In this document: one piece after another, positions 1 to 5,165 of the stretch
Numbering within the stretch: the stretch's first letter is position 1
Layout of the letters: the number at the start of each line of letters is the position of its first letter
DNA from: Actinomycetota bacterium
GTDB lineage: Bacteria > Actinomycetota > Thermoleophilia > Gaiellales > Gaiellaceae
Length of the DNA stretch: 5,444 nucleotides
Direction: 5' to 3'
Assembly (NCBI GenBank): GCA_003162235.1
Contig: PMMN01000074.1
Coordinates: forward strand, 23,011-28,454
Position numbers and translations under genes: made by a program
The notes under the pieces: model-generated
What the model was told of the DNA's origin: nothing
Databases searched by the model: none
What the model saw: only the letters and a program-made list of their open reading frames with translations

Positions 1-309
1 TCGCTCGCCGACCAGGAGCACGAGGTCTTCTTCGCGCCGGGCTCCAGGGTGGCGGCGATCTACGAAGCTTCCGCGGCGGTCGAGCCCTTCTTCTGCAGCT
101 TCGGGCTCAATCCGAAGTACCGCTCAGCGGTCGAGGAGCGAGGCCTCGCAATCAGCGGAACCGGCACCGACGGCGCGGCGAGAGTGTTCGAGCTGCCCGA
201 GCACCCGTTCTTCATCGCCACGCTGTACGTGCCCCAGGCGCGCCACCGGCCGGAACGCCCGCACCCGCTCGTGACCGCGTTCGTTGCGGCCGCCGCTGCA
301 CGTAACTAG
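1..309 (+). CDS. CTP synthase C-terminal-region-like protein, 3' end (partial)
   Basis: The reading frame is open from the window edge to TAG at 307-309, giving the last 102 residues; the start lies outside the window. The fragment resembles the end of the class I glutamine amidotransferase domain of CTP synthase: a GLNPKYR segment matches the PyrG VNPEYR region, and HPFF...PHPLV matches the HPWF...PHPLF tail. The usual catalytic His and Glu of the F-H-P-E motif are replaced here by Val (codon 229-231) and Gln (codon 235-237), so ammonia release from glutamine is unlikely. This fits the family annotated as CTP synthase C-terminal region-related (seleno)proteins, whose function I do not know. 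No UGA occurs in frame in the visible part. The gene ends about 300 bp before the operon, which has its own promoter, so the two are probably not co-regulated. Family assignment is from memory of the motifs. Confidence 0.65.
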   Translation, partial: SLADQEHEVFFAPGSRVAAIYEASAAVEPFFCSFGLNPKYRSAVEERGLAISGTGTDGAARVFELPEHPFFIATLYVPQARHRPERPHPLVTAFVAAAAARN

Positions 310-427
310 CGCATTCCGAATATTCGGCCGGCGCACTCTGCCGATCGAACGATGACGGCGAGCGATTCCACAGACGGCGTTTCAGGCCGGGGTCAGACGA
401 GTTCTGGCGCACCTACGACCATTCTCG
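310..427. other. Intergenic stretch without a supported gene
   Basis: Between the stop of the amidotransferase-like gene and the promoter I see no credible coding region on either strand and no tRNA-like fold. The only clear structure is the palindrome at 316-327, annotated separately. Minus-strand open frames crossing this stretch run antisense into the upstream gene and look like products of high GC. Confidence 0.5.
316..327. repeat. 12-bp perfect palindrome CCGAATATTCGG
   Basis: CCGAATATTCGG reads identically on both strands and starts six bases after the TAG of the upstream gene. As RNA it could form only a short stem with almost no loop, and no T-run follows, so it is a poor terminator. 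As DNA it could be a dimer-binding site, although it lies about 100 bp upstream of the only visible promoter. The function is unknown. Confidence 0.4.
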
Positions 428-456
428 TTGACACAGTATGGCCTCCTTTGTAATAT
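428..456 (+). promoter_or_regulatory. Sigma70-type promoter of the operon
   Basis: A perfect -35 box TTGACA (428-433) is followed by a 17-bp spacer and a -10 box TAATAT (451-456, four of six consensus positions, including the key second A and last T). It lies in a local AT-rich stretch (about 428-500) that contrasts with the GC-rich surroundings. The predicted start of transcription is near 463, which gives a leader of roughly 145 nt before the first gene. A second -10-like hexamer, TATACT (465-470), lacks a matching -35. Confidence 0.65.
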
Positions 457-474
457 CCTTTGCTTATACTGAGC

Positions 475-504
475 ATTAGTAAACTCTAATAGAGAAACGC
501 TAAT
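475..504. promoter_or_regulatory. Possible operator: inverted and direct ATTAG/CTAAT half-sites
   Basis: ATTAG (475-479) and CTAAT (486-490) form an inverted repeat with a 6-bp spacer, so the half-site centres are 11 bp apart, typical of a dimeric helix-turn-helix regulator. A further CTAAT (500-504) lies in the same orientation as the second, within an imperfect direct repeat: AAACTCTAAT (481-490) and AAACGCTAAT (495-504), which differ at one base. The cluster covers about +12 to +41 from the predicted start, where a bound repressor could block elongation. The regulator is not in the window. The half-sites could instead form a weak RNA hairpin. Confidence 0.35.
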
Positions 505-510
505 CACCGT

Positions 511-593
511 AGCTGGCTCGAAACCTCGCCGGTCTCCTGCGAGCTGTGCTAGCTGTCTCTTTTACGCTGCAAAACAGCGTAAACCGGTGAGAC
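511..593 (+). promoter_or_regulatory. Structured 5' leader with two potential stem-loops
   Basis: The first fold is built from AGCT (511-514) with AGCT (551-554) and GCTCG (516-520) with CGAGC (540-544). The second is stronger: a perfect 9-bp stem, TTTACGCTG (561-569) with CAGCGTAAA (575-583), closing a CAAAA loop. It is extended by GTCTC (555-559) with GAGAC (589-593) across an asymmetric internal loop, and it ends two bases before the ribosome binding site. GAGAC can also pair with GTCTC at 532-536, and CTCCT (534-538) is complementary to the AGGAG of the ribosome binding site, so alternative folds that hide or free the site are possible. I do not recognise a T-box, SAM or cobalamin riboswitch. 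Structure is inferred from complementarity only. Confidence 0.45.
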
Positions 594-594
594 G

Positions 595-602
595 AAAGGA
601 GG
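595..602 (+). promoter_or_regulatory. Strong ribosome binding site that decides the ABC ATPase start
   Basis: AAAGGAGG (595-602) lies 6 nt before GTG at 609 but only 3 nt before TTG at 606. The GTG is therefore the better start, although both codons are in the same frame. GGAGG repeats at 601-605. Confidence 0.75.
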
Positions 603-608
603 AGGTTG

Positions 609-1394
609 GTGATCGAGACGATCACAATCATCGGAGGGCACGCCAGGACAGGCGAGCCGGAACCGGTCGAGAAGATCGACCTCAAAATGGGCGACGTGGT
701 CAGCATCGTCGGGCCGACCGGCTCGGGCAAGACGACGCTCATCAACGACATCGAGCTCTTCGCCGATGCCAACACGCCCACCGGGCGCCGCGTGCAAATA
801 AACGGCGAGCGGCCTCTGGATGAATACCGGAACGATCCCTCGCATCACCCGATCGCCTTGATCACCCAGCACACGAGTTTTCTGTCCGATCTACCGGTGG
901 CGGAGTTCCTGACCACCCACGCCCGCATTCGCACCGGGGCGCGCCCGCAGGTCGAGGAGATGCTCGAACGGACGCTCGCGTTCGCCAATCAGCTGACCGG
1001 CGAACCGGTTCCTCTGGATTCGCGCATGACCGAGCTCTCGGGCGGTCAGACGCGCGCCCTCTTGATCGCCGACGCGACGATCATCTGCGACACCCCGATC
1101 GTTCTGCTCGACGAGGTCGAGAACGCTGGCATCAACCGCAGCCGTGCGCTCGAGCTGCTGCGCGAGCATCGCAAGATCTTCATCTTCGTAACCCACGATC
1201 CGCATATTGCGCTCCTCTCCGACTACCGGATCGTGATGAAGGGGGGCGCCGTCACCCAGGTGCTGCGGACCAACGAGGACGAGCGGGCGGTTTGCTTAAG
1301 AGTCGGTCAACTCGACGAGGTGCTCTCACGCCTGCGCGAACGGATCCGGCTCGGAGAGCGGCTTACGGCTGGAGAGGCGGAGGTGGCGGCATGA
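609..1394 (+). CDS. Soluble ABC-type ATPase, first gene of the metal-sulfur operon
   Basis: A 261-residue protein from GTG. All ABC nucleotide-binding motifs are present: Walker A GPTGSGKTT (35-43), Q-loop glutamine Q87, signature LSGGQ (143-147), Walker B IVLLDE with catalytic E169, and switch histidine H196 in VTHD. The D-loop region after Walker B reads ENAGIN instead of the usual SALD-like sequence. The last 50 residues form a charged tail, probably helical. No membrane segments occur in it, and no permease or binding-protein gene is in the operon, so it is probably cytosolic and not part of a transporter. SufC, a soluble ABC ATPase of Fe-S assembly, is the nearest functional analogy among proteins working with cysteine desulfurases, but I see no basis for calling this SufC. 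Its stop overlaps the next start (ATGA), which indicates translational coupling with the GTPase. ATPase activity is near certain; its target is unknown. Confidence 0.88.
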   Translation: MIETITIIGGHARTGEPEPVEKIDLKMGDVVSIVGPTGSGKTTLINDIELFADANTPTGRRVQINGERPLDEYRNDPSHHPIALITQHTSFLSDLPVAEFLTTHARIRTGARPQVEEMLERTLAFANQLTGEPVPLDSRMTELSGGQTRALLIADATIICDTPIVLLDEVENAGINRSRALELLREHRKIFIFVTHDPHIALLSDYRIVMKGGAVTQVLRTNEDERAVCLRVGQLDEVLSRLRERIRLGERLTAGEAEVAA

Positions 1395-2092
1395 AGCTCG
1401 TTATCTGCGCCGGCCCGGCGACGACCGGAAAAACGGCCGTGCTGCGTCACATCATCTCGAGGTTGCTCGACCTGGAGCAGCGACCGGCCTTCCTGAAGAT
1501 CGACGTCCAGTTCGCCGAGGAAGACGAGATCCTCGCCCGCGAGTTCGGCATTCCGACGCGCAAGTGCTACTCGGGCGAGCTCTGTCCCGATCACTACAAC
1601 GCGATGGTTCTGGGCGACGCGCTCGAGTGGGCGGGCGCCGAGGACTGCGATCTGCTGCTGGTCGAGACCGCGGGCCTCTGCTTGCGTTGCTCGCCGTACG
1701 TTGACGGCGGGCTCGGCCTGGCCGTGCTCGAGGCGACGAGCGGGATGAATCTGCCGCTCAAGGTCGGGCCGATGCTGTCGCTCGCCGACATCGCGGTCGT
1801 CACGAAGATCGATCGCGTCTCGCAGGCCGAGCGCGAGGTCTTCCGTGCCCGCATCCAGGATGCCGCGCCCGAAGTGATGATCAGAGAAGTCAATGCCCTG
1901 CACGGGATCGGCATCGACCCGCTGATCGAGCAGATTGAGAAGACGCCCGAGGTCGAAGGGCAGCTGTTCCTGCGCGGTAATCCACCGGTCGGAACCTGCA
2001 CCATCTGCGTCGGCAAGAAAGAGATCGGCTGGCAGTCTCACTTCGGCGTCATCCGCGCGCTCGACAACCAGGTCTTCTACCGGGGGCAGTGA
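1391..2092 (+). CDS. HypB/UreG-like SIMIBI P-loop GTPase with metal-ligand-like cysteines
   Basis: A 233-residue protein. ATG 1391 overlaps the preceding stop as ATGA, with GGAGG (1379-1383) seven bases upstream; an in-frame upstream start at 1292 would run through the ATPase gene and is rejected. Motifs in order: Walker A GPATTGKT (8-15), switch I region with D38, the segment GIPTRKCYSGELCPDH (53-68), Walker B and G3 region LLLVETAG (88-95), base-recognition TKID (138-141, for NKxD), and a NALHGIGIDPLI segment (168-179) like the HypB SAKTGEG region. The 53-68 segment lines up with HypB GIPVVQINTG-x-C-H and the UreG CPH region, and C97 and C100 sit where HypB has its GNLVCP cysteine. HypB and UreG use these positions to bind nickel or zinc. 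A C-terminal extension adds C203-x-x-C206. Likely role: NTP-dependent metal or cluster delivery; the target and metal are unknown. A CobW-type label is less apt. Confidence 0.82.
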   Translation: MKLVICAGPATTGKTAVLRHIISRLLDLEQRPAFLKIDVQFAEEDEILAREFGIPTRKCYSGELCPDHYNAMVLGDALEWAGAEDCDLLLVETAGLCLRCSPYVDGGLGLAVLEATSGMNLPLKVGPMLSLADIAVVTKIDRVSQAEREVFRARIQDAAPEVMIREVNALHGIGIDPLIEQIEKTPEVEGQLFLRGNPPVGTCTICVGKKEIGWQSHFGVIRALDNQVFYRGQ

Positions 2093-3270
2093 TGACCGAG
2101 CGCGTCTACTTCGATAACGCAGCCACGACGTCGCTCGATCCGCGCGTGGCCGAGGCGATGCGCCCGTGGCTCGGCGAGGAGTTCGGTAACCCGTCCAGCT
2201 TGCACTCGTTTGGGCACAGAGCCCGCGAAATCGTCGACCGGGCGCGGGGACAGCTCGCCGCACTACTCGGCGCCCGGTCCGACGAAATCGTCTTCACCGC
2301 CAGCGGCACCGAGGCCGACAACCTGGCGCTAACCGGCGTAGCCGAAGCCCACGGTGCCGGCGACTGCCATATCGTCACCAGCTCGATCGAGCACCCGGCT
2401 GTGCTCGAGACCTGTCGCTATCTCGAACGCCGCGGCGTCGAAGTCTCCTATCTGCCGGTGGATAGCGAAGGGATCGTCGATCCCGGCGCCCTGGCAGGCG
2501 CAATGCGCCCGACGACGCGACTGGTCTCGGTCATGGCCGCGAACAACGTCGTCGGCACCGTGCAGCCGATCGCCGAGCTGGCCCGGATCGCGCACGAGCA
2601 CGGGGCGCTCTTCCACACCGACGCGGTACAGGCGTTGAGCAAGCTGCCGATCGACGTGCAGGCGCAGGAGATCGACCTGCTCTCGCTCTCGGCGCACAAG
2701 TTGTACGGCCCGCAGGGTGTCGGTGCGCTGTATGTTCGGCGAGGCATCGAGCTGGCGGAGCTCATACACGGCGGTGGCCAGGAGCGGGGTCTCCGTTCCG
2801 GTACCGAGAACGTGGCCGGGCTGATCGGGCTGGGAGAAGCTGCGGAGCTCGTACAAGCCGAGATGCGCGAGGATGCTCCGCGGCTGGTCGGATTATCCGA
2901 TCGCATCATCGAGACGCTCGGCGAGCGGATTCCCAACGCGTATTTGATCGGTCATCGCTACAGGCGCCTGCCCGGCCACCTCTGCCTCGGTTTCAGGGGG
3001 CAGGAAAACGAGGGGATCACGCTGCTCCTGGAGCTCGACGAGGCGGGCATCGCCGCTTCGTCGGGCAGTGCCTGCAGCGCTCAGCACGCGGCCGAGTCGT
3101 CCTATGTCCTGACGTCGATGGGCTTCGATCCGATCCGGGCGCGCGGCTCGCTGCGCGTCACGCTGGGCCGGTTCACGACCGAGGCCGAGGTCGATCGGTT
3201 TCTCGAAGTTCTGCCGCAGGCGGTCGCGTCGCTGCGACCGATCACGAGCCATGTCCTTTTAGGCGCATAG
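2092..3270 (+). CDS. Cysteine desulfurase, IscS/NifS type (class I)
   Basis: A 392-residue PLP enzyme that removes sulfur from cysteine to give alanine and an enzyme persulfide. It is full length for the family. Visible signatures: YFDNAATT (6-13), GNPSSLHSFG (32-41), the ASGTEADN phosphate loop (70-77), H101 stacking on PLP, NNVVGTVQPI (151-160), D177 and Q180 contacting PLP, the Schiff-base lysine K203 in SAHKLYGP, and RSGTEN (235-240). The persulfide cysteine is C328 in SSGSACSA, on a mobile loop of class I length. The ATG overlaps the GTPase stop as TGATG; an in-frame GTG three bases earlier (2089) is possible. No strong ribosome binding site is visible, which fits coupled translation. 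A selenocysteine lyase activity cannot be excluded. It is the sulfur donor step of the operon. I leave the symbol empty because nifS, iscS and other names cannot be told apart here. Confidence 0.93.
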   Translation: MTERVYFDNAATTSLDPRVAEAMRPWLGEEFGNPSSLHSFGHRAREIVDRARGQLAALLGARSDEIVFTASGTEADNLALTGVAEAHGAGDCHIVTSSIEHPAVLETCRYLERRGVEVSYLPVDSEGIVDPGALAGAMRPTTRLVSVMAANNVVGTVQPIAELARIAHEHGALFHTDAVQALSKLPIDVQAQEIDLLSLSAHKLYGPQGVGALYVRRGIELAELIHGGGQERGLRSGTENVAGLIGLGEAAELVQAEMREDAPRLVGLSDRIIETLGERIPNAYLIGHRYRRLPGHLCLGFRGQENEGITLLLELDEAGIAASSGSACSAQHAAESSYVLTSMGFDPIRARGSLRVTLGRFTTEAEVDRFLEVLPQAVASLRPITSHVLLGA

Positions 3271-3276
3271 GAGGGA
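3269..3276 (+). promoter_or_regulatory. Ribosome binding site deciding the Fe-S protein start
   Basis: AGGAGGGA begins inside the desulfurase stop codon and lies seven bases before ATG 3284. A nearer ATG at 3277 is in another frame, abuts the site directly and opens only a short frame without homology, so 3284 is the real start. Confidence 0.7.
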
Positions 3277-3283
3277 ATGAGCA

Positions 3284-4027
3284 ATGAGTGTGACAGTGAG
3301 CGATCTGCCCGGCTTGGACTGCGGGCTGTGCGGCTTCAAGGGCTGCGAGGCGATGGCCGAGCGGCTGGCCGAGAATCCCGACCTGCTCAAGCGCTGCGTG
3401 CCCCGCGCCAGTGGTTACGGACAGGTGGGGACGCGTCCGAAGGCGGTCGTGAAGGAACGCCCCCGCGTGCTTGTCGAGGAGCCTACGGCGGCCGCCTGTA
3501 GCGCCTGCGCCGTGTCCTCGCCGGCCGCTGTTCAGCTGAGCGACGGTCCGGTCGATCGAACCTGGCTGGACAGCCTCGGGCGTGAGTTCGACTTCATCCT
3601 CGAGCACTTCCCCGAGGAGCCCGGACCGCGCGAGATCATCATTCCGCACAACCCGATCCTGACGCGGGAGATGGAGATCGAGGTCGGCGAGACGCTGATC
3701 GGTCGCCCGCTCGGGATGTCTTGCGGCTGTCCGATCACGCACTGCGGGATCGTCCAGCAGGTGGACATGCGTACGGGCGTGATCGTCTGGTGCGTGACCG
3801 GCCCCCTGCGCCCGCGCCAGGAGGGCTTCAAGGATCTCGGCTATTACATCGCCGAGGGATACGAGGGCCTGATTCAGCGCTCGCGCACCGAGGTGCAGAT
3901 CGGCCGGCGCTATTTCTTCCAGCCGCGCATGTGCATGCTCCAGTGGCGGCACAGCGGTCTCGTCAACTACGTCAACCGCACGGACAACGGCCTCCAGGTT
4001 CGAGTCGAAGGACTCTGGATCGGATAA
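3284..4027 (+). CDS. Cysteine-rich (Fe-S)-binding protein with N-terminal 4Fe-4S domain
   Basis: A 247-residue protein with no signal peptide or membrane segment. Residues 8-40 carry LPGLDCGLCGFKGC...C with C13, C16, C21 and C38 (C-x2-C-x4-C-x16-C), the pattern of the FeS domain found in the corrinoid Fe-S protein large subunit and in RnfB, which binds a 4Fe-4S cluster. A linker with C72-x-x-C75 follows. The remaining 150 residues are unlike any family I can name. They contain GMSCGCPITHCG (C147, C149, H153, C154), WCVTGP (C170) and PRMCMLQWRHSG (C217), enough ligands for a second metal or cluster site. It starts 13 bases after the desulfurase stop with a strong ribosome binding site. Acceptor of the desulfurase sulfur, scaffold, electron carrier for cluster reduction, or client enzyme are all possible. 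The Fe-S call for the N-terminus is firm; the role is unknown. Confidence 0.8.
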   Translation: MSVTVSDLPGLDCGLCGFKGCEAMAERLAENPDLLKRCVPRASGYGQVGTRPKAVVKERPRVLVEEPTAAACSACAVSSPAAVQLSDGPVDRTWLDSLGREFDFILEHFPEEPGPREIIIPHNPILTREMEIEVGETLIGRPLGMSCGCPITHCGIVQQVDMRTGVIVWCVTGPLRPRQEGFKDLGYYIAEGYEGLIQRSRTEVQIGRRYFFQPRMCMLQWRHSGLVNYVNRTDNGLQVRVEGLWIG

Positions 4028-4078
4028 GGCAGCCCTCTCGCCTGCGCGAACTCCCTCCGTGAGAAAGAAGATGGACAA

Positions 4079-5011
4079 ATGAAAATCGCCAAAGACGTAA
4101 CCGAGCTCGTCGGCAATACGCCGCTCGTACACCTGCGCAGCGCCTCGCAGGAAAACGGCGCCGAGGTGGTCGCCAAGCTCGAGTATTCCAACCCCGCCGG
4201 CAGCGTCAAAGACCGCATCGGTCTGTCGATGATCGAGGCCGCCGAACGCGAGGGCTTGATCAAGCCCGACACCGTACTGCTCGAGCCGACGAGCGGTAAC
4301 ACCGGTATCGCCCTTGCTTTCGTCGCCGCGTCTCGCGGCTACAAGCTCACGCTGGTGATGCCGGAGACGATGAGCAAGGAGCGCCGCGGACTGCTGCGCG
4401 CCTACGGTGCCGAGCTGGTGCTCACTCCGGGCGCGGGCGGCATGCCTGGCGCGATTCAAAAAGCCGAGGAGCTCGCCGCCGCCGACCCCCGCTACTTGAT
4501 CCCGCAACAGTTCAAGAATCCCGCCAATCCCGAGGTTCACCGCCGCACGACCGCCGAGGAGATCTGGAACGACACCGACGGCAAGGTGGACATCCTCGTC
4601 TCCGGGATCGGCACGGGCGGGACGATTACCGGAGTCGGCGAGGTGCTGAAAGAGCGGAAGCCGAGCTTCAGTGCGATCGCGGTCGAGCCGGATGCTTCGC
4701 CCGTGCTCTCGGGCGGCGAGAAGGGTCCGCACCCGATCCAGGGCATCGGCGCCGGCTTCGTCCCTGAAGTCCTGAACACGAAGATCTACGACGAGGTCGT
4801 GCGGGTCAAGAACGAAGACGCTCTCGCGACCGCACGCGCGCTGGCACGCGAGGAGGGATTGCTGGTCGGGATCTCCTCGGGCGCGGCGGTGTGGGCGGCC
4901 GGCGAGGTGGCCAAACGGCCGGAGAACAATGGCAAGCTGATCGTCGTGATCGTGCCCTCCAACGGCGAGCGCTATCTGTCGACGATTCTCTTCGCCGATC
5001 TGGCCGAGTAG
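4079..5011 (+). CDS. cysK: Cysteine synthase A (O-acetylserine sulfhydrylase)
   Basis: A 310-residue PLP enzyme that joins sulfide to O-acetyl-L-serine to form cysteine. Signatures: VGNTPLVHL (11-19), NPAGSVKDR (38-46) with PLP lysine K44, TSGNTG (71-76) binding the substrate carboxylate, [10 protein letters not shown] (142-151), the glycine-rich phosphate loop [10 protein letters not shown] (176-185), [10 protein letters not shown] (220-229), and ISSGAA with S267 as expected PLP N1 contact. Length is normal for CysK, and the C-terminal domain of cystathionine beta-synthase is absent. It follows the Fe-S gene after 51 bp with no clear promoter, so it is probably the last gene of the operon and would supply cysteine to the desulfurase. 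The ribosome binding site is weak (purine-rich 4062-4070). A start-stop mini-frame, ATG GAC AAA TGA (4071-4082), overlaps its ATG. CysM-type or phosphoserine use is less likely. Confidence 0.93.
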   Translation: MKIAKDVTELVGNTPLVHLRSASQENGAEVVAKLEYSNPAGSVKDRIGLSMIEAAEREGLIKPDTVLLEPTSGNTGIALAFVAASRGYKLTLVMPETMSKERRGLLRAYGAELVLTPGAGGMPGAIQKAEELAAADPRYLIPQQFKNPANPEVHRRTTAEEIWNDTDGKVDILVSGIGTGGTITGVGEVLKERKPSFSAIAVEPDASPVLSGGEKGPHPIQGIGAGFVPEVLNTKIYDEVVRVKNEDALATARALAREEGLLVGISSGAAVWAAGEVAKRPENNGKLIVVIVPSNGERYLSTILFADLAE

Positions 5012-5020
5012 GGAGACGGC

Positions 5021-5040
5021 AGGGCGCTCTCGCGAGCCCT
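5021..5040 (+). terminator. Terminator-like hairpin after cysK
   Basis: AGGGC (5021-5025) pairs with GCCCT (5036-5040) around a GC-rich loop that holds the palindrome CTCGCGAG; an alternative pairing is GCTC (5026-5029) with GAGC (5034-5037). It begins ten bases after the cysK stop and is followed by CGTCTTCC, which is pyrimidine-rich but not a T-run. GC-rich genomes often have such T-poor terminators, but this one is short. Confidence 0.4.
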
Positions 5041-5050
5041 CGTCTTCCCC

Positions 5051-5137
5051 GGAGCTCCCGCTCGCACGCGCCGGCAGCCGCTGCCGGCGTACGGACGGCG
5101 CCCCCGAGGCGGCCGGTCTCCAGCGAGCGGGAGCTCC
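5051..5137. repeat. 15-bp perfect inverted repeat enclosing nested hairpins
   Basis: GGAGCTCCCGCTCGC (5051-5065) is perfectly complementary to GCGAGCGGGAGCTCC (5123-5137), with 57 bases between. Inside, CGCCGGCAG (5069-5077) pairs perfectly with CTGCCGGCG (5081-5089) around a CCG loop, and CGCC (5099-5102) can pair with GGCG (5108-5111). The whole can fold as a multi-branched structure on either strand. It lies between convergent cysK and the RNR gene, so a bidirectional terminator is plausible. A small mobile or REP-like repeat is the other possibility. Confidence 0.6.
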
Positions 5138-5165
5138 ATCTAGCTCTGCTCGATTATTCGGGCGG

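Noticed and set aside
465..470. TATACT as an alternative -10 box
   Set aside because: It is a good hexamer, but no -35 lies at proper distance; the TTGACA/TAATAT pair with 17-bp spacing is better.
310..608. tRNA, T-box, SAM or cobalamin riboswitch in the leader
   Set aside because: I found no T-loop sequence, no T-box antiterminator motif and no conserved core of these riboswitches; only generic stem-loops are supported.
1292..1390. N-terminal extension of the GTPase by 33 residues
   Set aside because: The extension overlaps the ATPase gene, is Arg/Gly-rich and precedes the conserved P-loop strand. The ATG at 1391 has a good ribosome binding site and an ATGA overlap.
1307..2263. Minus-strand open frame of 318 codons
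   Set aside because: It is antisense to the GTPase and the start of the desulfurase, with low-complexity Arg-rich translation and no start signal; it is a shadow of the real genes.
3277..3501. 74-codon plus-strand frame starting at ATG 3277
   Set aside because: It is frame-shifted within the Fe-S gene, its start abuts the ribosome binding site, and the translation lacks family motifs.
3242..4732. Minus-strand open frame of 496 codons
   Set aside because: It lies antisense to the Fe-S protein and cysK, both with clear family motifs, and its Arg/Ala/Leu/Asp-rich translation has no recognisable domain. Long antisense frames are common in GC-rich DNA.
2092..5011. A standard ISC or SUF operon
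   Set aside because: No IscU, IscR, SufB, SufD or NifU gene is present, and the ATPase and GTPase pair is foreign to those operons.
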